DNA of 64,000 nucleotides. Source: Marisa cornuarietis (lineage: Eukaryota; Mollusca; Gastropoda; Architaenioglossa; Ampullariidae). The notes below the pieces were generated by a model that ran no database searches, was not told where the DNA came from, and saw nothing but the letters and a program-made list of their open reading frames with translations. Both the position numbers and the translations under genes were made by a program. The stretch covers positions 11,247,501 through 11,311,500 of the forward strand of contig SMMW01000585.1 of NCBI GenBank assembly GCA_004794655.1, given 5' to 3'. This document shows, piece after piece, positions 12,401 to 31,259 of this stretch. Each line of letters starts with the position of its first letter. The first letter of the stretch is position 1.

Positions 12401-13898
12401 CGTGCACAAGCGGGCATTCAGGCACGAGAAGCCGGCCAGTGACGTCATCGATGGGGACACAATAACCGCTGTGTTCGTGCGCGAACCTTACGCCCGCCTC
12501 TTTTCAGGCTACATGGACAAGATCTTCCAGCCTCGCCTCGACAACTGGCGAAGGCAAGTTATTCAATGTGAGTGAGTGAGTGAGTGAGTGAGTGAAGAAA
12601 AAGATTGCGTAAAAGTAAAAAAGTTCGCAAGAAAAAAAAAACTAAAAAAAACCAAGCAAAAAACAACAAAGAGTTGAGATAGATAGCTGTGTTTGCAGTG
12701 GGCTTGAATGTTTACATGTGATGTGCAAATAGATTTTCGTCTCTTCGCCGGATTTCGATTGCAGTTAATAATTTTGTTTTTAGGAAACGTTTTTAAGTGG
12801 GTCTTTAGTGGTACAGGTGGGACTATGTGAAAAAAAATAATATTCGTCGAAGAGCTGCAGTAGTCTCAGAAACCGTGTTTATTCTCTCCTTACCACCACC
12901 ACCACCACCACCACCCCTTACTATTACTTGCATTTATTTATTTCTTTTTCAGGTTCGCTCGCCCTGTGGCAGATTTTCTCTTGACTGGAGTTCAAGCGCG
13001 ACATGCAGTACACAACATGTGTCCCGCAAACATCACATTCGCCCAGTTCGTCAGCTACTTCATCGCCGCCGAGAACGCGGTGAACGACACGGGCAGGCCG
13101 AGGAACCCCCACTTCGTCCCTCAGTCCTTCCTGTGCGGCTTCTGCAGCGACGCCGTTGAGCCGGCCGCAATGCACGCGCGGCGCCAGTGGCTTCTCCGGA
13201 AACTGCTGCACGCTCGGGACCGGAAGCTGCCGACGCCAAGCGGAAATCGTCGAAACACGAGCTCGGACACCAACCTCACACCTCGAGACATTGAGACAGC
13301 CGACACAGCGTCTCACGTCCAATCGTTATACGACTTCGTTGGCAAGACGGAGAGTCTCCTAGACGACGCGGCGGCCATTTTGAAAGCTGAGCAACTGGCT
13401 GGCAGGTTACCTTCTTTCGAAGACGCGGACCGCAGGGCCAAGCGTCAGTTCATCCGACTAACCCTCCACCGTCTGTGGAACACGCATCTTGTCAACGTCC
13501 TGGCCCACGAGTGTCAGCACAAGGAGGAGGCTCTGCGGCGGGTGTGGAAGAACCTGCAAGTCAAGGGCATCATCAGCAAGCGAGAGTTATTTCCCGTGCT
13601 GCCTGGCGACGTCTTGGCGATCAAGGGCCCGGCTTTTGTCAACATCACAATGGCGGCGTTTCAGCGCTCGGCGCGGGATCCGACGCTGCGGCGAAATACG
13701 AAGGAAGCCATGCTGGAAGCATACAGTACTGTCCCTTATGCGGACAGAGCGGCGCTGCAGAAAATATTTGACACAGATTTTCGTTTGTTCGGTTATCATT
13801 CTTCCGTCCCGGAAGTGTTTCCTGAAAATGATGTATTTGTCCTCGGAGACTACAGTTACTTCGACTTGTTTGACACAACAAACAAAGAGGGACCTTAA
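9482..13898 (+). CDS. Carbohydrate sulfotransferase, HNK-1ST/CHST8-14-like (ST2), paralogue of ST1; 5' exon uncertain
   Basis: Three exons are supported: 9482-9697, 12369-12553 and 12953-13898. They join in phases 0 and 2 to 449 codons including the stop. The first carries the 5'-PSB loop (CPIPKSGSTFWK). The second carries FEADYGDVH and the 3'-PSB motif (VFVREPYARLFSGYMDK). The third carries HFVPQSFLCGFC, YDFVGK and a C-terminal region parallel to ST1. The second junction uses a GC donor (AAG then GCAAGT at 12554). Relative to ST1 there is an in-frame insertion of about 40-45 residues after CGFC. The N-terminal signal anchor exon is not firmly found (see 8698-8772). AATAAA lies at 13937-13942. 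Role: PAPS-dependent glycan sulfation in the Golgi, acceptor unknown. The 2.7 kb intron 9698-12368 is full of retroelement debris. Confidence 0.82.
9935..11660 (-). mobile_element. Degenerate Ty3/Gypsy LTR-retrotransposon fragment, split by a LINE
   Basis: On the minus strand from high to low coordinates one reads three parts in Gypsy order. An RT-to-RNase H region lies at about 11640-11210, with LAFYDASK, DFAARSLSDYEKKYTQTEKE and YVYGRPVTV. The RNase H end follows (MVYKAGKEM). After the LINE insertion comes an integrase zinc-binding segment at about 10358-10164 (HQKHTG spacing) and then the start of the integrase core (MIVDYYSNFF) to about 9939. There are stops and frame breaks. No LTRs were seen. 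It lies antisense in the ST2 intron. Confidence 0.82.
10527..11064 (-). mobile_element. LINE (CR1/L2 group) 3' fragment nested in the Gypsy fragment
   Basis: This is the reverse complement of the 3' half of the element at 3240-4400. The minus-strand frame at 11053-10781 reads LCFNFFAGSCPDYFS and ends with the same FKSALKTHLFL segment. The 3' end (reverse of CTCTATGAGTGTGAATATGC) lies at about 10540-10570. The identity is high, so both copies come from one recently active family. It interrupts the Gypsy fragment between RNase H and integrase. Confidence 0.88.
12570..12593. repeat. (GTGA)n short repeat in ST2 intron
   Basis: Five to six GTGA units just after the GC donor region. They resemble donor sites but give no open frame. 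Confidence 0.8.
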
Positions 13899-14829
13899 TC
13901 ATGGCACTAAAGCACGTCGTTACGGAAGAAAATTAAAATAAATGAATTGAAACTTTCTTTGGAGGGAGAGGGAAACCCTTTAAAAGACCCTATCAAAAAA
14001 TAAAGATAAACTTAAGGTGTTTTAGAGGAGAAGCAAGCAGATGAGTGTTTAGAATAATGGCATTCAAACGCGAAATCATTCTAATTATTGTCTAGAAAAG
14101 GATGAGAAGCGAAAATTCTGGAGACTGAGAGGGAGGGAGAAACGAAGAGATGGTCATTGATCTTGGGTGGGGGGAGCGAATCGCTGCTAACTCATTGTTT
14201 TTCCCGTGTACATATTCTTGCCGTTCTATATGTAACAATAAATAGCTGATTTTGCATTAATCAGCATTACTTGCATTTTCTTGCTTTTAGTTACAATTCA
14301 GAAAAAAAATTACGTGGGCATACACTCATGACATGCATATACGTGCTCATCTAAGTGTGTAGTTGCGCAAAAGTAAGGACAAAATAAGTGGCAAATCCTT
14401 GTTGTCATCGCGAGAAGTGAATCATAACTGATTTATTAAGAAACTACTTCCTAAATCGTGTGAATCGCGCCCCTGCTCAAAAGCGTGTTAGTAATGTGCA
14501 CAGTGCAGCCACTCCGCCGGATATGACGATCGCGTGACCATGAATGTCTCTAGGGTCATAGGTCAACACCCAATCTTCTCGAGACAGGCTCTTTTGGGTA
14601 CAGGCCAAGTGCAAGTAATTAAGCTGTACGCCCATTCCAGGCACTCAAATTTCAAAAGGGAAATTTAGTCAAATTTGAAAAAAGATAAAAATGACTACCT
14701 CCACCATGACCGGCGTGTTTACAAGCGTGGAGTGTAACAGCAACCAGGCAACTTACAGCAGAGAGGGAGAACAGGTTCTGTGAGGGATGTGGCCTGCCTC
14801 TCACTGACAAGAGTTAGACACAAATCAAA
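13899..14829. other. ST2 3' UTR and region upstream of MR-A
   Basis: Contains the ST2 poly(A) signal at 13937-13942. No further gene was seen. The MR-A promoter is presumably in the right half; no defined motif is claimed. Confidence 0.45.
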
Positions 14830-17800
14830 ATGAGGGTTTTAAGAAGATGCGGGGCTCTGTTTATTGTTTTATTTCTTGTCATCGGACGCATGGGAGGATC
14901 AAGGTAAGAAGAGCACATAATGTAGTTCCATGTAATGTTTAGTCTCAGACTGTTGCTGTTGTCTATGTTCCTATATGAGAAAAAAAAAAACTAAAGCAAA
15001 TTGTTTTCTTCTCGTGTAAGGAGTTATTAAGTTAGCTGTTTTGTTTTTCATAAGGCAAACCAAACGCAGACGTAATCAAGATTTGTGCTTTCTTGAATGT
15101 CCAGTAAGAAAACGACCATCTAAAAATGAAGATCGCCTTGACACAGCAGGCTGTTAGTTTTGTACTGCACTATGCTTTGAAACATACTGTGAAGGGAAAT
15201 TAAATACTAAGTACATGTAATGATAATTTTATTTTTTAGATCCCTATCATGCTTATCAGATTGGGGAGCTGCTAAAAATGGAGGTAACTTTTCTATTATT
15301 TCTGCATGCTTCGGTATAACCATGCTTACACATTTGTTCTATGTACCTCTAGTCAGCATTCAGCATGTAAATAACAACAATATAGTCTTGTTCTTGTCAA
15401 TAATGTAATGAAAAGGAACGTTGAAGAGTTCGCATTAACGAGGCGTCTATCTTCTGAGGATCGTTTGTGGTCAGCACTGATGGTCTTAACAGGGGGCGGG
15501 TGGGAATGGCGGGGAGGGGTTGTGTTTTGTGGGCTGCAAGCAGAAGTAGTATGGATAGGAAAGATTCGGAAAATTGTATTCAGTCGATCCGTGCGATGAC
15601 ATTCGATGGCGGCTACTTGAATATCCAGATCGGTACCACAAAGCGAAGTCATTGTTGGATGTAATGCTTGTGACGGATTTGCTAGGGTCAGATGTTATAA
15701 AATGGTGTCATGAAATTTCTTTTTAACGACTCTTGGAAACGGACTACTTAATGCACTACATTTTCTATTACTTTTAAATATATATATATATATGGATAGG
15801 TATGTACGTGTACATAACACACACACACACACACACACAGGAGGAGGATGTTGTATGTTGTAGCTTTAGTGGTTAGTGCGCCTGTAAAGTCAAAGGTTGC
15901 TGTCTGTGTGTGTGAAGGGGGATGGGGTGGTGGTTTACTTTTATTTTTCCACCGATATAATATTCTCACAGAAAAACATGATATAGATGACAAACTTAAT
16001 TTGTATGTCTTATTTTTTGTTGTTTTTACAAGGCAACTGCACATTTGATGTAAGTCTCTGCGGCTGGATTAGTGACTACAGCAAAGTCTGGGAATGGACC
16101 GCGAAAGGTATGCATCTATAGATGCATGTATGCAAATATAATTCCCTTTAAAGCAATACAAAATCTTACTGTATTATCTGTTAACTACAGCTGTTCTTCA
16201 GCAAGCGCGAAGAGCAGTTGATAGTACATAAAGAGTTTCTGTTTAATTAATAAGCTTATAATCCTCGCTGGTGTTACAAAGGACGGGGGTTATTTTGTCC
16301 TCTAGAGTCAGTTGCTGTAATGAAGAAGATTTCAGTCTTGGGCAACAAGGCCTCGATGACGAGCCCACAACTGTGTGAGACGTCATCAGGACCAGTGTGC
16401 CTGCGAATGCGGTATAAAATGAATTCAAGTAGAAGCAGAGGCAGTGGCCGGAAGCTGTCCATAGAACGCTGCACCACTTCATGTGTGACGCTGTGGTCAA
16501 CTACTAAAGTGACCGCTAATCAATGGCAGGCCATCAACGTATCTGTTGAGACGAGCGGCCCTTTCACAGTAAGTTCAAAGTGATGTGAGCCGACACTAGA
16601 GTGTCACGCGCACATGAAGACAATCACGCACATGCACACGCACACTCAAACAAACATACGCACGCAAGCACGCAAAAAGTCACATTATCAGTGGTTGAGA
16701 GAGTGATGAGACGCAAAAGAGCAATACCATAGTAGAAAGACAAAAAATCTGCCTTGCATAAATGCCCATATGATTCTGAGATAAAACAAAAAACGTGTTC
16801 ACATAACGCATTTCATGTTATTTGTTACATTTTGATACTGTAACTTCCTCCCTGTCTATCAATGGAGAGAAGCAGTTCTTTAATCTAAGAGTTGCTAATG
16901 CTTCTGCACACTTAAATTTCATCAGTAATTAGACAGTGACTTTTGCTTAGTTGCGATCAAAAACTTATTTTTCTGTTTTTTTATCTCTAGTGTGGTCAAA
17001 ATGATTAAATCGCGGCTTAAGTTTTTTTCAGTCAACTCCTCGTTTCTCTATTTTACAAATACAATTATACTGTAGTTAAGTTTCATTGGAGCATGTGTTC
17101 TTTGAGTCTTTCTGGGTAATGTTTGATTCTGCTCCTCCTAAACAAATCTTTTAGTCAGTTGCATGAGGATCAGTTGGATGTAAAACCTAAGAAGACTATA
17201 TTGTGCTTTAATAGAAGGTAGAAAAAAAGCGACAAAGAGAAACAAAATATTTCACACTTTCTTTTTTTAGTAAAATTGTATTCGAACCAGGACCACGAGA
17301 CCCTTTTTATATGTCAACAGATTCGTATCACTGGAGAAACAAGCTTTTTTCCCGGAGATCCTCAAATTTACCTTGACGATGTTACTTACACGAATACGCC
17401 ATGTAACCAGACAAGGAATACTCGATCTCTGAACGGTACTACAACTATAGATATCAGCACTGACAGGTCCACTCTTTCTGGCCCCGTGACAAGCATCACA
17501 TCTACGTCTCAAGGACCGACACAAGGCATGTTTGGGAATGTCAATAAAATAACATTGACTTTCGGACTTTTGCTTTTCTCTCAGCATGCGTATATATGCA
17601 AAATGGAATACAATATGTGGAAAAGAAAGTAAGTGTCAGAAAATGAGTAGGGCAGGCGTGCAGGTGGACAGACAAAATAGCAGGTAGACAACGAATGGTG
17701 GCAAGAAGGAATCGATGACACAAGCAGCGCGAACACAACAGAAGAACGATGCTTTTGATTTTGAAATGTTCTCCTGTGGTATGTTGCCATCGAGGTTTGT

Positions 17801-18964
17801 TGTGTACGTTCTATAGTCCCTCTGCCGGCCATTTAAAAAAAAAATTACACAATACACTTTTTAAATGTTGCTGTACATGACTTTGTTAAAAAGTGTAGAG
17901 GTTTCTTACTGGTTCTTGTTTATTATAAACAGTATGTAAGCACCAGTTTAATGGCTGAGAAAGTTTTGACTGGTTCATTTTTCCTTCTGGAGGCAAAGCA
18001 AAAAAAAAAGTGCGCGTGCAAAATATGACTGATTTGAAATGTATCCAAACTGAGATCTGTGTAGGACGCATGATAAAGAAATATACTGAAAACTTGTGAG
18101 ACGGCCATTGACGTAAATTCTTTTTGCAAAATTGTAGAAACTGCCCTGGGGGTCGAGAGTTCTCACGAAGTAGTGGACACCGCGGTGTCGACCGGTACTG
18201 CTGCTGCTGTTGTCGCCATCGCCATGGTCATTGCTGCCGTCGTCGTAGTCGCTCGATACTACATCAGTAAAGGCTGTTGCAACAGGAGTCTGCTTCAGTA
18301 AGATTTTTAGAATCTTCCATTTTCGTACTTTATTTTTTCAGTGATTTTATATTTGTTTGCTCGTTTGTTCGTATTTGTTTTGGTTTTTTTTTTTACTTGC
18401 GTTTTTTGTGCATATATTTTTTTCGTACCTTTTGTTTTTGCGTTTTTGTTTTGTTTTTGTGTCATGTAACTTTTCCAGTTTTGATTTTGTTTTTCTATCG
18501 TCTATATCTTTTTGTGCGTGCGTTATGTTACATTCTGTGGCATTCTTAAGTGGACGTTGATAATGGATAATGATAGAGAGAGAGAGATGATGGCAGACAC
18601 AAATAGACGGTCAAATCTTTCTCTGTCAGCTCTGTCATCCTCACTCGGTTCTGTCAGTTCTTTATTGAAAGTCTCATCACTTTTTCTTTCATCTCCTGGT
18701 TCCACAACCTCTGCCTAGGGAACAGGAATAGTCTGGTCTCACTTGTTAATATCTGTTCCAAGATCACCGGAATCAGGCAGAGGGCTTTGGCAGCTTTCTC
18801 TCATCAACAAATCCTTAGGAAAGCATCCAGTATTATCTTTACTTCTGATCATGTGTTGACACGTGAATTCTCACTCTTTCCTGTTGTTTTATTTTTTTCT
18901 TCTCTTCTCTTTTTGCTGCGCAATGAGCATTCTTTTGAATGGATACCTGCGCATTACCAATGGA

Positions 18965-19026
<62 letters not shown>

Positions 19027-19103
19027 ACTTGTACTAGCCTGAAGTGACCTAAGGTTGCCACCATATCTACTGTTGCTAGGAATGTATGTGTGTATGCGCG
19101 CGC

Positions 19104-19139
<36 letters not shown>

Positions 19140-20405
19140 AAATAATTATTTCAATATGTATACATTGTCTCCTTTATATCATGTGTATGTTTTTATTATC
19201 TCCTTTTATATCATGTATGTATTATCTCTTTATATCATTTAGTACGAGCACTATTTGGAATTTCCCGTGGGAATAAATAAAGTGGTATTGTATTGTGTTG
19301 TAAACACGGGTTGCCATTAGTATGGGTCACAACGATCAAAACGAAAAAAAAATTGTTAAAGAGCGGACTCGACCCTTTGAAAGTTCAGGTCTAAGGACCG
19401 ATAAACTATAAAGAAGACGAAAAATCTTTACTGACGCTCTCAGTTTTATACAATCTCGTCATCATAAATCTCACTTTAAACAATCTCATCTTCATGCAAT
19501 CTCATCTTTATGGACTGCCATCTTCAAACAATTATGCCGTCAAACAATCAAAGTTATACAATCTCGCCTTCACAAAAATTCTCATCTTTAAACAATTTTG
19601 ATGCAGGAAGAAACGTTCAATTCGAAAGCAAGCTGAAAAAAATCCTCCAAACACAGCCTTTAATCAACTCTACAACATGATTGGTGAGTACAGTTTACAC
19701 AGCCACCAAAAATGTTCCAGATGGTCGCCAACGTCAAAGTTAGCCAATGAGATCTCTTTTTTTTTCTTTCCTTTTCCATGCATTCATCCAACTGTCACAA
19801 CCTCCAGTTATTCGTCTTATTTTTTCTCTTCCTCATTTTATTTTCTTAATTTTTATCAAGTTCTTCTCCCATAATCATTTACCAAATTTATTTACGCTAA
19901 CCCATCTGGTGTTTTACTGCAGTAATTCTTTTTAAAATAATAAAAAGAGCAAGTCCTGCAGCATGCAAGATGTAAAACAACTAAGTACAGCAAATGTGGG
20001 CTTCAATTATAATCATCTGAACTGTCTACGATTTCAGGTTTTAACCGCAACAGCAGCTGTCGTTCCCAGGAAATAAATAGTATACGACATTTGCCAGAGG
20101 ATGAACCGGAAGTGAATATCTACTCCGACATCGAGTACATCGACACGACCTTTCCGAGACGTAACCAAGTTTCAGTAATGGACAGCGCCAGGTCCTACTG
20201 GGTCAGTGAACGTGTGCAAACCTCCAGCCTGGTGGCCATGGCGTCGTCGATCCAATCTGAGGCGACAGGGGAGACTATCTATCAAAACGAAGACACTAAG
20301 GAGCACTTGGCGAAGGAGTTTGGTCAAGACTCGAGTGATCTGACGCCTTGTGCAGCAGAAATGAAAAGGGAGAGGGTGTACCAGAATGTAGATACGAGTC
20401 TGTGA
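14830..20405 (+). CDS. MAM-domain type I transmembrane receptor MR-A (8 exons, 421 aa)
   Basis: Exons 14830-14903, 15240-15283, 16033-16107, 16306-16568, 17321-17525, 18138-18297, 19607-19683 and 20038-20405 join in frame. The order is: signal peptide (core LFIVLFLVIG), Cys linker (SLSCLSDWG), MAM-like domain at about residues 40-180 (CTFDVSLCGW to IYLDDVTYTNTPC), Ser/Thr-rich stalk, and TM helix at about 241-259 (AVVAIAMVIAAVVVVA). The cytoplasmic tail has Tyr motifs YNMI, YSDIEYI, YQNED and YQNVDTSL at the C terminus. YxN sites are the general Grb2-SH2 type if phosphorylated. Intron 5 uses a GC donor at 17526. The MAM part is the most divergent of the array, while exons 6-8 nearly match MR-B. 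AATAAA lies at 20545-20550. Receptor function is inferred from architecture; the ligand is unknown. Confidence 0.82.
15779..15839. repeat. (AT)n and (CA)n microsatellites in MR-A intron 2
   Basis: AT run at 15779-15793 and CA run at about 15817-15839. Confidence 0.9.
18870..19026 (+). repeat. Dispersed retroposon end with (ATC)n tail, copy 2
   Basis: T-rich run, then GCGCAATGAGCATTCTTTTG and a GCGCATTACCAATGGAC block leading directly into about 21 ATC units (18964-19026). Same family as 6655-6782 and 48104-48290. Lies in MR-A intron 6. Confidence 0.75.
19107..19134. repeat. (GA)n microsatellite
   Basis: About 13 GA units in MR-A intron 6. Confidence 0.9.
19250..19305 (+). repeat. Retroposon 3' tail (AATAAATAAAG-type)
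   Basis: The segment CCCGTGGGAATAAATAAAGT followed by GTATTGTATTGTG units looks like the 3' end of a non-LTR element. Only the tail is visible. Confidence 0.4.
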
Positions 20406-22277
20406 AGACACGGCGCTTGTATCAAATCTTGACGCGATTTTCAGAGTCAGGGTTCTTGCTTTGTAGGATAAATAAGACCACGCAGTCAAAAGTTGTGTTG
20501 ACATTCTGGCATCGGGTGCTGAGCACCCCGCTAGTTTCTAGCTGAATAAATAACTAGTTCAACAAGCGGTTAGCAGGGAGGGAGAGGAAACCGGAGTAAC
20601 CGGAGTAACCGGAGAAAATCCCCGACGCCCAGCCCTACGGACAGGTTTCACATACCGAGAGTGTCCCGAAACGAGATCTGAACCCTGATCGAGTTTTTTT
20701 CACTGCAGCAGTGACAAGATAAGCGAGGCTTGCGTCAGTTCTTTCTTTCAACACAAAACAAACGATCTGTCTGTGGGTTTTCCAACTATTAATCCAAGAA
20801 TTAACAACTAAATAGACAAAAGCTTTAACGAACCAAATCGTAGGGGAGACAACCAAAGGTAATCAACACTCTCTTTTAAACAATCCCTCTCGAACGCGAA
20901 CTCCTAGATTTATGCAGTCTTGTAATGACTTTCTTGGCACGGCGATTTCTTGACATCACGGTAATTGTCTCCCTTTCCCTCAAAATGTTATTATTTCCAT
21001 GAAAAAAGTTTCGTCTGATTCTGTCCAAGGATATCCAGACACTGTCTTACAGATAAAGAAATAAGGAAAGATCACTCACGTCACTCAAATAATACTCAAT
21101 GGAGCAACAGTTTTTTTAAAAATTCATCATCGGTACTGTTGTTTAAACTTCCGTAGATCATATGTTTGTTTGTACTTCTGTCCCTCGTATGTTGCTAATG
21201 TCTCGTTCTTAAGCGCTAAATCATGCTTCTTAGACCTGTGAGTAGGCATTATACAAATTTTGCGTTTATTATTATTATTACAGTGAAAGAGAATTTTATA
21301 TAAACATGAAGAAAAAAAAGAACCCACTCTGTTATTGACATGCATTAGTTAGTGGTGACTTAGCAGTAAGTAATCATTTTACTTCGTGTTTTGCAATTTT
21401 GAAGACAGACATCATTCTGCAACCGCTTTTTTCTCGGTGAACACCGCGAATATAGAAGCAAGAAAAAAACATTTTAAATATGGTGTGTATTTTAAACGCT
21501 TGGGAGACCAAGAAAATGTACTTTTTTCTTCATAGTTTCCAAAATAAGAATATAATTGAGTTTTAAAAAACTGGTCTCATGGCGTTTTGTTTTTTATTTT
21601 CCTGTGTTTATTTTACGATGTGTACACTGGAATTAGAAAGTAAATGATGGTGAATGGACGATTCTGCTTGACGTGTTATTGGTATAAAAGATTTAAAAAA
21701 TACGACTTAAAGTGTGGAGTTGTCCGTGAAGACTTATAAATATAAATTTCTTGATACTAACAGCCAGTCACTTTATTTGATTAAAGTTATTAAACAATAA
21801 CACATCAGAGTTTTTTAGTATACTGATGTATGTGTGTCTATTTATGTACGTGTATCATGTGTATATGCATAGGCGCATTAACACTTCAATTTGAAAAATT
21901 AACTTTGATGAAATGAATGGGCAAGAGAGTTGATAAGTTTAATATTAACAAAACTGAAAAGAATGTACCCAAAGAAGGAGTTTAATTTCCCACCGAAAAT
22001 CTAGCGAAAATCCTCTTTCTGTGGCTGTAAGCGGGTAGATTCTGTTGTTGCATTATTTTAACTGTAGTGGCGCAGAAATACTCAGAGCTTCAGTCTCGAC
22101 GACTGCTGGAAAAAGCCTGTGGCCTCCATTATTCCATTTTAATTTCAGGACATGAAGAGTCACGTTGCTAAAGTTTTTGCCCGTCTTCACGATGAATCAT
22201 TAGGTTGACTCAAAGTATGCGGACTGTTGGTGTCACTTCACATAACATTTCACTTCCTTCATCAGAGTTCAGTGACG
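20406..22277. other. MR-A to MR-B intergenic region (copy 1 of the duplicated spacer)
   Basis: Holds the MR-A 3' UTR, a LINE-type tail with (ATT)n at about 21205-21285, and a long segment (about 21320-22277) that matches the MR-B to MR-C spacer. No coding region. Confidence 0.6.
21205..21285 (+). repeat. Retroposon 3' tail with (ATT)n
   Basis: AAGCGCTAAATCATGC, then a GGCATTATACAAATTTTGCG-like end and ATT units. Similar layout to other LINE/SINE tails in the window. Confidence 0.5.
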
Positions 22278-29523
<7,246 letters not shown>

Positions 29524-31259
29524 AGAGATGGCGCCTGTATCAAATCTCGACATAATCTCCACAATCAGGGGCGGGGTTCCTGCTTTGTATGATGAATGAC
29601 CTGACGCTGTCCCAAGTTGTTTTGACATTCTGGCATCCAGTGATAGCAACCCACTAGTCTCTAACTGAATGAACAACAAGTTCAACTAGCGGTTAGCAAG
29701 GTCCAATGAAGTTACCCTCTGTTGTGCCAAAGTAGTCTTCTCCGGAAAGAAGATTGAATATAAGGAAAAGAGAAAACCACTCTGTTCTTGACATGCATTA
29801 ATCAACGGTAACCTAGCAGTAAGTCATCATTTCCCTCCGTGTGTTGCAATTTTCAAGACATAGACTTAATTCTTCTACCCCGTTTTTCTCGGTGAATTCT
29901 GCAATTAAAGAAGAAAGAAGAAAACATTTAAGAAACGGCGTGTATTTATAAACGCTTGGGAGGCCAAGAAAAAAGTACCCTATTTTTCTCATACTTGACA
30001 AAATAAAATTATGATTGATGGACTTTAAAAATGGTACCATGAGGTTTTGGTTTTGATTTGTGTATGTTTCTTTTATGATGTGTATGCTGAAGTTAGAAAG
30101 TAAGTGATTGATTGATGATTGAACGATTCTGCTTGACTTAATCTGTTGTTCAGACAAATGGTATTGGTATCAAAGATTAAATACTACTTAAACTGGTGTG
30201 GAGTTGGGGCGTGAAGACGGCAAAACATAAAACTTCTTGATACTAACAGTCACTTTATGCTACTAATATTATTACTAAACAATAACCCTTAAACTGATGA
30301 TGGGTGTATAATGAATTAATAATGCCAAACAGTGAAAACATGCACATTTAAAAGAACACAGAAAACCCGCTGACCCAGAGAGTAAAGATAAGAGTAATGT
30401 AGCTATCATGAAAAGAGAAATAATTCTCGAAGTGTAGAAGAGAAGGGAAGAGGAGACAATATCAATCCTTACTTGGAGCAGTGTTCACTAACTTGCATAT
30501 CACGAATACTTGTTCACAGGCACCTATACATGCATGCATGATTTCTTAAGTGTACAGGTGTATTTTTGTCTATTTATGTACGTGCATTACGGGAGCATAT
30601 TAGCTATTTAATTATTCAAATATTAAACATCGATGAATGGACAAGAGAGTTGAATAACATTAACAATACTGAAAAGAAAGTACCGCAAAGGTACGTGTTG
30701 AAGTTTCTGTACAATATCTTGCAAAAATCCTGTTTCTGTGTCTGTAAGTGCGTAGATTCTGTTGCTGCACCATGAACTGTGCGGGTGCAGAAATATTCAG
30801 AGTTTCAGTCTAGACGGCTGCAGGAAGTCTGTGGCCTCCATTACTCCGTTTAATCTATGGGAGGCGGATGGCCGAGTGGTTAGAGCGTTGGCGTCCGAAC
30901 CGAGAGCGCGCTGGTTCAATTCCCGATAAGTGCAGCAAACTTCCCCCAGCTGACGGAAATGGGTACCTGACTCCATAGAGGGTTGAGGAAGGTAAGGCAG
31001 CGAGGAGGAGGAGATTGGCACCACCCTCATGTAAAAGCTGGCCCCGAGAAAAGTGGGGTCTCTAACACCTCACTCCCCAACGACCTGAAAAGGTAATGGG
31101 ATGACCTTTACCTTTACCTTTAATTTATGACATGAACAGCCATGTTGATAAAGCTTTTGTTCGTCTTCGTGATGAATCATTAGGTTGGATCTCACAATAT
31201 ACTGACTGTTGGTGTCACTTCAGATAACATTTAACTTTCCTCATCAAAGTTCAGAGACA
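29524..31259. other. MR-B to MR-C intergenic region (copy 2 of the duplicated spacer)
   Basis: About 29780-30250 matches the MR-A to MR-B spacer (for example the CTCTGTT...TTGACATGCATTA and AAACGCTTGGGAG blocks). It also contains the SINE at 30860-31118, which the other spacer copy lacks. No gene. Confidence 0.65.
30860..31118 (+). mobile_element. tRNA-derived SINE, copy 1
   Basis: The 5' end is tRNA-like, with an A-box (TGGCCGAGTGGTTAGAGCG) and a B-box (GGTTCAATTCC). The body then reads CTTCCCCCAGCTGACGG...AAAGCTGGCCCCGAGAAAAG and ends in CTTTACC repeats. It is flanked by near-identical 11-bp duplications (TTTAATCTATG at 30849-30859 and TTTAATTTATG at 31119-31129). Other copies lie at 39166-39442 (+) and about 54460-54686 (-). 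It is not a functional tRNA gene: there is no closing acceptor stem. Confidence 0.9.

Noticed and set aside
18277..18560. Phe-rich hydrophobic frames after the MR-A TM exon
   Set aside because: T-rich intron sequence directly after the GTAAGA donor.
30860..30925. tRNA-Ser/Leu-like sequence with A and B boxes
   Set aside because: It is the head of a SINE with target-site duplications; no acceptor-stem closure, and two other dispersed copies exist.
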